Of a stretch of DNA of 9,807 nucleotides, positions 1 to 6,058 are shown one piece after another. The stretch is from contig JANYBE010000122.1 of assembly GCA_025360945.1 (NCBI GenBank), positions 1 to 9,807 of the forward strand. The letters run 5' to 3'. The first letter of the stretch is position 1. Each line of letters opens with the position of its first letter. The DNA is from Rhizobacter sp. (GTDB lineage Bacteria > Pseudomonadota > Gammaproteobacteria > Burkholderiales > Burkholderiaceae_C). The notes beneath the pieces are model-generated. The model did no database searches. It was not told where the DNA came from and was given only the letters and a program-made list of their open reading frames with translations. The position numbers and the translations under genes were made by a program.

Positions 1-326
1 AAGAGTTCTATGCCGACAATGCGACGATGCAAGAGAACAACAAGACGCCTCGCAGAGGCCTTTCGACCCTTCTGGCTTACGAGCAGAACGTCGTCGATAG
101 CTTCGAGGCGATTTACACCCATCCAGACACACTGTTCAATCTAGATGAAGACCAAGTCGTCATCAATTGGATCTTCGACATGACCGACAGGGAAGGGCGG
201 ACATTTCGTCTCGACGAACTCGCGCACCAGACTTGGATAGGAGAAAAGATCTGCCGCGAGCGCTTTTACTACGATACAACGCGCCAATGGCTCGATCCTG
301 CTCCGCCAGGGTCAGATTCGCGATGA
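1..326 (+). CDS. SnoaL-like (NTF2-fold) protein, 3' portion
   Basis: The reading frame is open from the first full codon at base 3 to the stop at 324-326, so the gene starts left of the window. It begins EFYADNATMQEN, the 'fYadDat..' segment typical of SnoaL-like/NTF2-fold proteins. It ends with a beta-strand-like stretch (GEKICRERFYYD, near residues 72-83 of the visible part) that resembles the C-terminal strand of that fold. The internal ATG at 27 lies inside the conserved segment and is unlikely to be the true start. The family includes polyketide cyclases, dehydratases and many proteins of unknown function, so no substrate can be named. The stop overlaps the start of the next gene by 4 bases (ATGA, 323-326), which implies translational coupling and perhaps a shared pathway with the thioesterase. 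Family is fairly sure; function is unknown. Confidence 0.7.
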   Translation, partial: EFYADNATMQENNKTPRRGLSTLLAYEQNVVDSFEAIYTHPDTLFNLDEDQVVINWIFDMTDREGRTFRLDELAHQTWIGEKICRERFYYDTTRQWLDPAPPGSDSR

Positions 327-820
327 GCCAGGCCGATCAAGTCCCGGAGGGTGTATTTGTTTTGAATGCAAGTTGGGGTGACATGGACTTCAACGGTCAC
401 ATGAAGAACACTGCCTATTTGGACAAGTCTGCCGACGTGAGGATGCGGTATTTCAAGCGTGCCGGCTTTGCCATGGAGGAGTTCAATCGGCTGCGGATTG
501 GCCCCGTGGCATTGAACGATGAGGTCTCCTACTACAAGGAAGTGCATCTTCTGGATGAATTCGAGGGACGCCTGCAGTTGCGTGGGTTGTCTGGTGACGG
601 TTCGCGTCTATTGCTTCGCAATGAATTCGTTCGAGCAGACGGCATACTGATCGCCACGGTGACCACGCTGAGCGGTTGGCTCGATCTTGACACGCGTACT
701 CTTTCGAGGCCTCCTGAAACGATAAGAAGAGTGCTCGAAAGGCTCGCGAGAACGAGCGACTTTGCAGTGTTACCTTCTCTTGTCAGCGCCGGAAAAGGGG
801 CGGGCCAATCCAGGCACTGA
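323..820 (+). CDS. acyl-CoA thioesterase, hotdog fold (4HBT-like)
   Basis: A 165-aa protein whose N-terminus carries the hallmark WGDMDFNGHMKNTAYLD (residues 18-34). This is the D-x-D-x-x-G-H-M-x-N loop and helix start of 4-hydroxybenzoyl-CoA thioesterase/FadM-like enzymes. Asp20 or Asp22 and His26 are the expected active-site residues. Length fits the family (about 130-165 aa), and there is no signal peptide, so it should be cytoplasmic. Family members hydrolyse acyl- or aryl-CoA thioesters; the acyl group cannot be told from sequence. I chose the ATG at 323 over the upstream in-frame ATG at 167 because the 167-322 stretch only reads out of frame through the SnoaL-like gene. The 323 start makes an ATGA overlap with that gene and leaves the conserved motif a normal distance from the N-terminus. 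The last residues (SAGKGAGQSRH) are not typical of the fold and look like a free tail. Confidence 0.85.
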   Translation: MSQADQVPEGVFVLNASWGDMDFNGHMKNTAYLDKSADVRMRYFKRAGFAMEEFNRLRIGPVALNDEVSYYKEVHLLDEFEGRLQLRGLSGDGSRLLLRNEFVRADGILIATVTTLSGWLDLDTRTLSRPPETIRRVLERLARTSDFAVLPSLVSAGKGAGQSRH

Positions 821-854
821 CTCGGGTGGTTGCCGGCGCGTGAGGACCTCAGCT

Positions 855-875
855 CGCGGCGATCCGAAAGCCGCG
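855..875 (+). other. small hairpin downstream of the thioesterase gene
   Basis: CGCGGC (855-860) and GCCGCG (870-875) form a perfect 6-bp stem with a 9-base loop, 35 bases after the thioesterase stop. There is no T tract after it, so it is not a standard intrinsic terminator. It might still protect the 3' end of the mRNA. In a GC-rich genome it could be chance. Apart from this I see nothing in 821-944. Confidence 0.2.
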
Positions 876-944
876 CATGAACCCTCGATTTCTCGAAGGC
901 CGGGACCGACGAGATCAGTATGCAGGTGTATTGGAGCCCGAAAC

Positions 945-1118
945 GGGTTCTGTCGCAATAAGGCCGTGAGGTCGAGGGAGACCGCGTGGTCAGCGCCAGA
1001 TCAAAAGGCCAGCGAGTAGAACTGCTGTGCTGCGACGAGACTTGACCTTCGGGGCGATCAAGTTGCCCCTTCTTGATCATGTGCATGGACTCGATACCGG
1101 CGATGATCTTGGCTGCCG
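945..1118 (-). mobile_element. truncated IS6-family element (transposase C-terminus plus terminal repeat)
   Basis: Read on the minus strand from 1118, the sequence encodes AAKIIAGIESMHMIKKGQLD. This matches the C-terminal 'GIE.MHMIrKGQ' region of IS6-family (IS26-like) DDE transposases. Further on, a different frame gives AAQQFYSLAF followed by a stop near 1003-1005, the usual end of one group of these proteins. The two parts join only through a one-base frameshift near 1030-1035, so the gene was broken even before truncation. Beyond it, GGGTTCTGTCGCAATA (from 945, + strand) resembles the IS6-family terminal repeat (compare GGTTCTGTTGCAAA of IS257/IS431 types). The 5' part of the transposase is missing exactly where the IS3-family element begins (1119). 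Family assignment is by motif recall, not a database search. Confidence 0.65.
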
Positions 1119-1145
1119 TGAACCGCCCCGGTTTTTGAGGAGGCT
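1119..1145 (+). repeat. IS3-family left terminal inverted repeat (27 bp)
   Basis: Identical over all 27 bases to the reverse complement of 2373-2399. Identity stops abruptly on both sides: at 1118/2400 outside and 1146/2372 inside. Within it, AACCG (1121-1125) and CGGTT (1129-1133) form a 5-bp stem with a CCC loop, followed by T residues to 1136, a terminator-like shape for transcription entering the element from the left. Confidence 0.93.
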
Positions 1146-1168
1146 CCAACTCTTGAGAAGATGGAGCC

Positions 1169-1492
1169 ATGAACAAGTCGAACAAGTTTTCACCCGAGGT
1201 CCGCGAGCGCTCGGTGCGCATGGTGCAAGAGCACCGCGGGGAGTACCCATCGCTGTGGGCTGCGGTGGAGTCGATCGCCCCGAAGATCGGCTGCGTGCCG
1301 CAGACGCTGCTGGGCTGGGTCCAGCGGCACGAGGTCTACACCGGTGTTCGCGCCGGCGTCACCACGTCCGAGGCGCAGCGCGTCAAGGAACTGGAGCGCG
1401 AGGTCAAGGAGCTGCGCCGGGCCAACGAGATACTGAAGCTGGCCAGCGCGTTTTTCGCACAGGCGGAGCTCGACCGCCGGCTCAAGTCATGA
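1169..1492 (+). CDS. IS3-family transposase OrfA (helix-turn-helix and leucine zipper)
   Basis: A 107-aa protein with the usual OrfA order. An N-terminal HTH region (SPEVRERSVRMVQEHRGEYP then IAPKIGCVPQTLLGWV, roughly residues 8-52) binds the terminal repeats. A heptad-rich coiled coil follows (VKELEREVKELRRANEILKLA, roughly 72-92) that mediates oligomerisation. GAGAAG lies 8 bases before the ATG as a ribosome binding site. In active relatives a -1 ribosomal frameshift joins OrfA to OrfB. GTTTTTC at 1450-1456, just before the FAQAELDRR segment, is a possible slippage site, and the OrfA stop overlaps an OrfB-frame ATG (1489-1492). OrfA itself looks intact. Alone it cannot transpose the element and, in related systems, may act as a repressor. 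Confidence 0.9.
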   Translation: MNKSNKFSPEVRERSVRMVQEHRGEYPSLWAAVESIAPKIGCVPQTLLGWVQRHEVYTGVRAGVTTSEAQRVKELEREVKELRRANEILKLASAFFAQAELDRRLKS

Positions 1493-2360
1493 GGGCCTTC
1501 ATTGACGAGCACCGCGGCAACCACGGGGTCGAGCCGATCTGCAAGCGCTGCGCCGTGAGCCGCACAGGCGCTGCGATCGAGCTCGACGCGACGTGGCCCT
1601 GGCGCCGCAGATCGAGCGCGTCTGGGAGGCCAACATGCAGGTCTACGGGGCCGACAAGGTCTGGCGGCAGCTGGCGCGTGAAGGTACCGCGGTGGCACGC
1701 TGCACCGTCGAACGGCTGATGCGCAGGCAGCGACTACAGGGCGTCAGGCGAGGCAAGGTGGTGCGCACAACGATCAGCGACAACAAGGCGCCGTGCCCGC
1801 TCGACCGAGTCAACCGGCAGTTCCGTGCCGAGCGGCCGAACCAGCTCTGGGTCTCGGACTTCACGTATGTCTCGACCTGGCAGGGCTGACTCTACGTGGC
1901 CTTCGTCATCGATGTGTTCGCCCGACGCATCGTGGGCTGGCGGGTGAGCAGTTCGATGCGTACGGACTTCGTTCTGGATGCTCTCGAGCAGGCGCTGTAC
2001 GCACGCCAGCCAGAGCGCGACAGCAGCTTGATTCATCACAGCGACAGGGGGTCGCAATACGTGTCCATCCGGTACAGCGAACGTCTGGCCAAAGCCGGTG
2101 TCGAACCGTCAGTGGGCAGCAAGAGCGACAGCTATGACAACGCCCTGGCCGAGACGATCAACGGGCTCTACAAGGCTGAGCTGATTCATCGCCGTGCGCC
2201 CTGGAAGATCAAGGAAGCGGTCGAGCTGGCCACGCTGGAATGGGTGGCCTGGTTCAGCAACCACCGACTGCTGGAACCCATCGGCTACATCCCGCCTGCA
2301 GAGGCTGAGGCAAACTACTTCCGGCATCTCGCCAGTCAAGCCGCCGCGGTGGCGGCCTGA
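1489..2360 (+). pseudogene. IS3-family transposase OrfB (DDE integrase), broken by deletion/frameshift and nonsense codon
   Basis: The frame starts well (MRAFIDEHRGNHGVEPICK, 1489-1545). The expected continuation in relatives, a VLPIAPSTYY-like segment of about 13 residues, is absent. Homology resumes one frame over at 1548 (LRREPHRRCDRARRD...). The deletion must therefore be one base more than a multiple of three. The frame then runs through WVSDFTY (first Asp at 1857) to TWQG and a TGA stop at 1887-1889, where relatives have Trp or another aromatic residue. It continues in the same frame as LYVAFVIDVFARRIVGW to 2360. The second catalytic Asp (HHSDRGSQY, 2043) and the Glu (DNALAETING, 2151) are present with the canonical 35-residue spacing. 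So the rve/DDE domain is conserved in sequence but cannot be made as one protein. Confidence 0.9.
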
Positions 2361-2372
2361 CTTAAACCAAAC

Positions 2373-2399
2373 AGCCTCCTCAAAAACCGGGGCGGTTCA
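2373..2399 (-). repeat. IS3-family right terminal inverted repeat (27 bp)
   Basis: Perfect inverted copy of 1119-1145. It contains the same short stem (AACCG 2385-2389, CGGTT 2393-2397, GGG loop). On the + strand the stem is followed by CA and seven T residues (2400-2406). On the - strand it is followed by a T tract inside the element. Confidence 0.93.
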
Positions 2400-2406
2400 T
2401 TTTTTT

Positions 2407-3261
2407 CTAACCCAGTACCACCCAATCGACCGACTCGAGCGCGTACGGAGCGAACAAGAAGTCGCGTATGACCGAGATCCGCTCGTCGCGCCAATCGACC
2501 AGCACGAAGTGCGCTGGCCTTTCCATCGAGTCGCCGTCGAAGACCAGCATCGCCGGGCGGCCTTCGATGGCGCCGAGTGAGAAGCGCCACTTCGTCACTT
2601 CGGCGTAGCGCGTGAAGTAGGGGGCGATCTTGTCGCGTCCTTCCAGCTGGATCCGGTTCACCAGTTCGAGCTTCACGTCGTCGGCGAGCATGGCGCGTAT
2701 CGCGTCGAAATCGCCGCTCCGAAACAGACGCACGAACGCAGCAATCTTCTGCCGATCCGGAACGGACATCATGGGCAGCCGGGCGTCTTCGGTCGCCTGC
2801 GCGAGTTGCCGCAGCGCTGCTCGCCCCCGTTGAAGCGCCGACTTAGCGGCTGCCACGGAGCACTCAGCGATGCTTGCGATCTCGTCGACCGAATGCCCGA
2901 GCACATCCTTGAGGATCACGGCGCAGCGCTGCAGCTCGGGCAGGCGCAGAAATGTCTGGAAACTGATCGCGACGACGTACGCCTCGGGCAGCGGCGCAGC
3001 CGCGACATCGTCGATCAGCGGAACGACCGTGTTGCGGGATTTGTCGCGCAGGAAGTCGAGACTTGTGTTGTGGGCGATGCGGTACAACCAGGCGTCGAAG
3101 TTGTCCACCTCGATGCCCTGGGCACGAGCGTGCAGTGCCTTGATGAGGGCGTCCTGCAAGACGTCCTCGCCGGTAACCGTCGATCCCGTCATGCGGGCAC
3201 AGTACCGATGCAGCCGTGGCCGAAGCGCCTTCAGGCGAAGCTCGAATTCGTCGTCGTTCAT
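2407..3261 (-). CDS. ECF-type RNA polymerase sigma factor with C-terminal SnoaL-like domain
   Basis: A 284-aa protein. Region 2 is at about residues 16-78: core-binding segment GEDVLQDALIKAL, then DAWLYRIAHNTSLDFLRDKSR, the -10-recognition helix. Region 4 is at about 103-152: LPELQRCAVILKDVLGHSVDEIASIAECSVAAAKSALQRGRAAL, an HTH for the -35 element. Residues about 170-275 form a SnoaL/NTF2-like domain (FVRLFRSGDFDAIRAMLADDVKLEL ... HFVLVDWRDERISVIRDF), as in SigJ- and ECF41-type factors where it modulates activity in place of an anti-sigma protein. The DGGGR motif of classic ECF41 is not seen. I chose the ATG at 3261 because it overlaps the upstream hydrolase stop (ATGA) and lies just before the conserved region. 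The longer frame up to 3555 only runs antiparallel through the hydrolase. No anti-sigma gene is adjacent. The target promoters are unknown; autoregulation of this operon is an inference. Confidence 0.88.
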   Translation of the reverse strand: MNDDEFELRLKALRPRLHRYCARMTGSTVTGEDVLQDALIKALHARAQGIEVDNFDAWLYRIAHNTSLDFLRDKSRNTVVPLIDDVAAAPLPEAYVVAISFQTFLRLPELQRCAVILKDVLGHSVDEIASIAECSVAAAKSALQRGRAALRQLAQATEDARLPMMSVPDRQKIAAFVRLFRSGDFDAIRAMLADDVKLELVNRIQLEGRDKIAPYFTRYAEVTKWRFSLGAIEGRPAMLVFDGDSMERPAHFVLVDWRDERISVIRDFLFAPYALESVDWVVLG

Positions 3262-4157
3262 GCGTCGGGGCCTGCCGCTTGCGTGCGATGTTCCGCCAGA
3301 GATCCGGCGCCGATTTCGATGAACACCTTCGACAGCGCCGCCGGCTGGGACAGGAACGGCGAGTGGCTGCTGTCCAAGGCGTGGGTCTTCGTCGTGCTGC
3401 CGAGCGCGGCGTCGACCATCGCGATCATGTGATCCTGACCGGTCAATGGAATCGCGCGATCCAGCGTGCATCGGATGTAGTGGCGCGGCACCGTTCCGAA
3501 TCTTTCGGGTGTGATCGGTGACGGCGCCATGCCTCCCGCGTTGGGTTCGTCGCAATGAAGTTGAGACACCACGTGCGCGAAATCAGGCTCCGGAACGTCC
3601 GCATAGAACGACGATCTCAGCAGTGACCTGTAGGCCTCGTCGGTCGATCTGCCATGGATCCTTGTCGCGCCGATGGCCGCAGGGTTGCCGATGAAAAGCC
3701 GAGGTGACTGTGCCGACGACAGACTCTCGTGCTGAACCATGTCGAGCAACGACAGGCCCTTAGGCACCATGAACCCCGCGACGTAGACGACGGCGTGAAG
3801 GAGATCGGGCACCTCCTCGGCCGCCGCCGAAACGGTCATCCCGCCGGCCGAGTGCCCGACCAGGATGACCTTGCCCCCGCACTGCGGCGCGGCTTGCCTG
3901 ATGAACGCGACCACCGCTTGCGTCCGCTGTTGCTGCGTTACGCCGGCGCTCGGCGATGGCTCGGCGGCGAACGAATCGAGGTCGAACGGCTGGGCATCGA
4001 GCGCCGTCGGTGCGATCGCATGGACACCGGCACCAGGCAGGTCGAGCGTCAACACCGCAAACCCTTGCGCTTCGAGCAGGGGCACGACCTTCGTCCACAT
4101 CGAACGGTTGTGCCAACCGCCGTGCACCAGAACAAACGTCGCTTTGGATCTTGTCAT
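3258..4157 (-). CDS. alpha/beta-fold hydrolase
   Basis: A 299-aa cytoplasmic protein of the AB_hydrolase_6 type. HGGW (12-15) is the oxyanion-hole strand end. GHSAG (101-105) holds the nucleophile Ser103, Asp233 lies in RCTLDRAIP, and His265 in SSHSPF, giving a complete catalytic triad. Relatives are annotated as esterases, salicylate-esterase/hydroxynitrile-lyase-like enzymes or lactonases; the substrate is not deducible. I prefer the ATG at 4157 over the one at 4178, because AAGAGAAA lies 6-13 bases upstream of 4157 whereas nothing like a ribosome site precedes 4178. The start also falls right before the first beta strand (ATFVLVHGG). The gene ends by an ATGA overlap with the sigma factor gene and starts 63 bases after the EthD-like gene, so it is part of the same - strand operon. 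Confidence 0.9.
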   Translation of the reverse strand: MTRSKATFVLVHGGWHNRSMWTKVVPLLEAQGFAVLTLDLPGAGVHAIAPTALDAQPFDLDSFAAEPSPSAGVTQQQRTQAVVAFIRQAAPQCGGKVILVGHSAGGMTVSAAAEEVPDLLHAVVYVAGFMVPKGLSLLDMVQHESLSSAQSPRLFIGNPAAIGATRIHGRSTDEAYRSLLRSSFYADVPEPDFAHVVSQLHCDEPNAGGMAPSPITPERFGTVPRHYIRCTLDRAIPLTGQDHMIAMVDAALGSTTKTHALDSSHSPFLSQPAALSKVFIEIGAGSLAEHRTQAAGPDA

Positions 4158-4220
4158 TTGAGTTTCTCTTGTTTGCATCGAATTTGTCGCGACCGCTCAG
4201 GCGGTCGCGGTCCACCTTCT

Positions 4221-4535
4221 TCAGATTTCCCGATTCTCGAAGAGGAACATCTGAACGCCCGAGTCATCAGGTGCGTAAAGCCGACGATCCGCCGCAGCTG
4301 CGCGCCCTTCCGGGCTCGCGAATGCCGTTTTGATCGCCTCGAGATTGTCGAAATGCAATGTCCCGATCAGATGGACATCCGGTGGCCCGGCCACGACCGT
4401 GACGGGACCGTGGCTGACCTCGTACTTGCGAAGACCCGGAATCTTCCTTGCCAGCGGAATGTGCGTCTCGAAGTAGTGCTTTGCGAACGCGTTCACATCA
4501 GCCGGCTGTCTGTAGATCACGATCATTCGAGCCAT
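4221..4535 (-). CDS. EthD-like family protein
   Basis: A 104-aa ferredoxin-like (alpha+beta barrel) protein. MIVIYRQPADVNAFAKHYFETHIPLARKIPGLRKYEVS matches the EthD pattern: a first beta strand, then a helix ending in H(Y)xxTHxPLaxkiPGlrkY. His19 and His25 are the conserved histidines of that pattern. A strong ribosome site (AAGGAGAAC) precedes the ATG at 4535. EthD proteins are small dimeric partners found beside oxygenases or degradation genes; the original is required for ethyl tert-butyl ether degradation by an unknown mechanism. Here it lies between an ABM-like gene and the hydrolase. The C-terminus (VQMFLFENREI) supplies the last barrel strand, so the protein is full length. Function in this operon is unknown. 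Confidence 0.85.
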   Translation of the reverse strand: MARMIVIYRQPADVNAFAKHYFETHIPLARKIPGLRKYEVSHGPVTVVAGPPDVHLIGTLHFDNLEAIKTAFASPEGRAAAADRRLYAPDDSGVQMFLFENREI

Positions 4536-4579
4536 CGCTGTTCTCCTTCCTTGCAGATTTTGTGGCTAGCCCGCATCGG

Positions 4580-4885
4580 TCAGCGGCTGATGCCCCACAC
4601 GGCCGAGCCCACCATTGACTCCAGGCTCGCCAGTTCGGCAATCTTCGGGAAATAGGCCACCATGCGCGGGTCGACACGCATCGCTTCGATGGCGGCCTGC
4701 GTTTCCCACTCGGAGTAGATGGCGACGCCGCTGCCGTTCGTCGAGGCGATCAGCCGGGTCGTCCTCCAGCCGTGCAGCGTGCGGATCACGATCTCGGTGT
4801 TCTGCTTCAAGAGAGCGAACAACGCCTCCTGTTCCCCCGGCTTGGCCTTCAGCAGATTGATCAGGATTACGGGCTCGTCGGACAT
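4580..4885 (-). CDS. antibiotic biosynthesis monooxygenase (ABM)-like protein
   Basis: A 101-aa protein with the ABM dimeric ferredoxin-like pattern. It has a first strand PVILINLLKAKPGEQEAL, a helix FALLKQNTEIVIRTLHGWRTTRLIAS, a strand VAIYSEWETQAAIEAMR, and a final helix/strand. GWRTTRL and the Y/W-E-W segment (YSEWETQAAIEA) are typical of this fold. Family members oxygenate aromatic or polyketide substrates without cofactor, degrade haem, or have no known activity, so the enzyme label should stay loose. AGAGG lies 6-10 bases before the ATG. The gene is 44 bases upstream of the EthD-like gene on the same strand, and both encode small proteins of the same general fold, suggesting they act in the same process. 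Confidence 0.82.
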   Translation of the reverse strand: MSDEPVILINLLKAKPGEQEALFALLKQNTEIVIRTLHGWRTTRLIASTNGSGVAIYSEWETQAAIEAMRVDPRMVAYFPKIAELASLESMVGSAVWGISR

Positions 4886-4969
4886 GGCAGACCTCTTTGT
4901 GGTTTGGACCCGCTAAAGACGAATGCGAGAGTGCAAACGGATCGGGTGGCGCTCTCTTTTTTTGTGAGA

Positions 4970-4993
4970 GACGTGGCCCCGCAAATCTGAACA
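4970..4993 (-). promoter_or_regulatory. possible ECF-sigma promoter upstream of the ABM-like gene
   Basis: Read on the minus strand, TGTTCAG (4993-4987) and CGTC (4973-4970) are separated by 13 bases. They lie about 85 bases before the ABM-like start. This resembles the TGTCACA/CGTC elements reported for SnoaL-domain ECF factors, but the match to the -35 element is imperfect and the spacing is short. It would allow the sigma factor gene at the end of the operon to drive its own transcription. Low confidence; short motifs like this occur by chance. Confidence 0.2.
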
Positions 4994-5019
4994 GCGCGAT
5001 AAGTGGAAACTCCTGGCGT

Positions 5020-5265
5020 CTAGGTCGACTGGGTCTCGACACGCGAGTGGCGCAAGGCCGCGAGTATGGGCGCAAGGTCCGACACCATCGCGTCATCGGT
5101 GGGTTCGTCAATTTCCATATCGCACAGGCGCTCCGTCAAACGGTTCCCAATGGCAGTGACGACGCCTGCGGCGCGATCTGGTGGCAACGCCGCGGCCAGC
5201 TCGATCATGATGTCCCGGAGCACATCCAAGCGCACTGTGACCGCGTGAAGATCGCTTGAAACCAT
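5020..5265 (-). CDS. small unknown protein, 81 aa
   Basis: I do not recognise this protein. AAGGAG sits 6 bases before the ATG at 5265, a strong and well-spaced ribosome site that argues for a real gene. The sequence looks helical and soluble: HAVTVRLDVLRDIMIELAAALPPDRAAGVVTAIGNRLTERL followed by an acidic segment DMEIDEPTDDAMVSDLAPILAALRH. It contains one cysteine (in RLCDME) and no signal peptide or membrane segment. It is the first of the five leftward genes, 134 bases before the ABM-like gene. The gap may hold a separate promoter, so membership of the operon is likely but not certain. An 8-bp inverted repeat lies 34-60 bases upstream of its start. Possible roles such as a small regulator or adaptor are speculation. 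Confidence 0.6.
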   Translation of the reverse strand: MVSSDLHAVTVRLDVLRDIMIELAAALPPDRAAGVVTAIGNRLTERLCDMEIDEPTDDAMVSDLAPILAALRHSRVETQST

Positions 5266-5298
5266 GGTGGGCTCCTTGACAGTTCGTTGTTGACTTCA

Positions 5299-5325
5299 CC
5301 CATGGCCGCTGATGGCTGCCATGGG
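5299..5325. promoter_or_regulatory. inverted repeat upstream of the 81-aa gene (possible operator)
   Basis: CCCATGGC (5299-5306) and GCCATGGG (5318-5325) are perfect 8-bp inverted copies with an 11-base spacer. They lie 34-60 bases upstream of the 5265 start on the minus strand, where a promoter or 5' leader is expected. They could bind a dimeric repressor or fold as a leader hairpin. There is no T tract next to it, so it is not a standard terminator. Whether it is functional is unknown. Confidence 0.35.
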
Positions 5326-6058
5326 GAAGGACCCGGCCGCACGACTTGATTCGGATCGTCGACGCAGTGGCTCGTGAGGTGGTGATCTCGGCATCGGACT
5401 CGCACAGCGCTCTCGGCCCGCCGTAGTCAGTTAGGAACTTCGCCTTTGAAACCGCCGACGCACAGCGGGTGGGGATGTCGCTGCCAACGCGGCTAGGACA
5501 ACGCCAATGGGTTCTGGGCAAGGTTGCCCATGTGTTGCGGTCGGCGCATGGGGCGCGGACTTCTACTCCCCATGGTCCGCTGCCTCGGCAAAGCGGTTGG
5601 CATCGATACGCGATTGGCCCGAAGGGGCACTCGCTTGGATATGTCCCACAGCGGCCGAGCTGCTTCAACGGCAGGGCGAGTTGCGAAAGGTCGATCTGGC
5701 TGATTGCGAAGCAAAGTTGCCACTGCCCGGACGAGCCTTGACGTCGTCAGGCGAGCACCGAGTGCGTAATCGCCGCGCGCTCCCTGCTCCCGAACCGCTT
5801 CAGCTCCGCAAAGCGAACGGATGCCGACGAGGCGAGATAGCAGCGACAGGATGGGCATCGAAACGGGGCATCCGGATCGGTGTCGAAAGTGCGGACTCTT
5901 GAGAAGGAGTAAGTGGTTACGACCATTCGCCGTTGGCACAACCGATCCCGGTTGGCACGATCTGCGCGCGAAAAACCAGGCGTCGACAAGGAGCAGCCCA
6001 GAGATTGGCGACGAGCTGCTGCGGTGGCTCGACGACTCGCTTCTATAGCCGGACCGTC
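5326..6058. other. 733-base stretch with no supportable gene
   Basis: Several frames stay open here for 80-190 codons, but none has a convincing ribosome site, a recognisable domain, or a consistent bias toward GC-rich third codon positions. Frames on opposite strands overlap each other as expected for GC-rich non-coding or decayed DNA. The stretch separates the 3' end of the secreted esterase (6059) from the 5' end of the sigma-factor operon (5265), both on the minus strand. It is therefore expected to hold the operon promoter. It may be decayed former coding sequence. I see no terminal repeats or transposase motifs in it. Confidence 0.5.

Larger units (their letters stand above)
1119..2399 (+). 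mobile_element. IS3-family insertion sequence, 1281 bp, inactivated
   Basis: The element is bounded by perfect 27-bp inverted repeats at 1119-1145 and 2373-2399, starting TGAACCGCC and ending GGCGGTTCA, with the TG...CA tips usual for IS3-family elements. It carries orfA (1169-1492) and an orfB in the -1 frame (1489-2360), the standard IS3 layout. It has been inactivated: orfB contains an internal deletion with a frame change near 1546 and an in-frame TGA at 1887. The 3 bases flanking the ends (CCG left, TTT right) do not match, so no target-site duplication is visible. This suggests recombination or deletion after insertion. The left end abuts the IS6-family remnant; the right end lies 7 bases from the stop codon of the convergent sigma factor gene. 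Confidence 0.92.

Noticed and set aside
532..1221. Minus-strand open frame of 229 codons
   Set aside because: It spans the thioesterase antisense strand, the IS6 relic and the IS3 end. Only the IS6-like segment (1001-1118) has real homology.
4948..4971. CTCTC/GAGAG hairpin around a T tract between the ABM-like and 81-aa genes
   Set aside because: The stem is only 5 bp with a loop formed by the T/A tract itself, so it does not have the stem-then-U-tract layout of an intrinsic terminator.
5108..5668. Open frame of 186 codons on the minus strand
   Set aside because: It overlaps the well-supported 81-aa gene in another frame and has no recognisable domain, no good start and a high Arg/Ser/Cys content typical of a shadow frame.
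5507..5902. Open frame of 131 codons on the plus strand
   Set aside because: Third codon positions are not GC-rich as in neighbouring genes, there is no ribosome site and no family resemblance.
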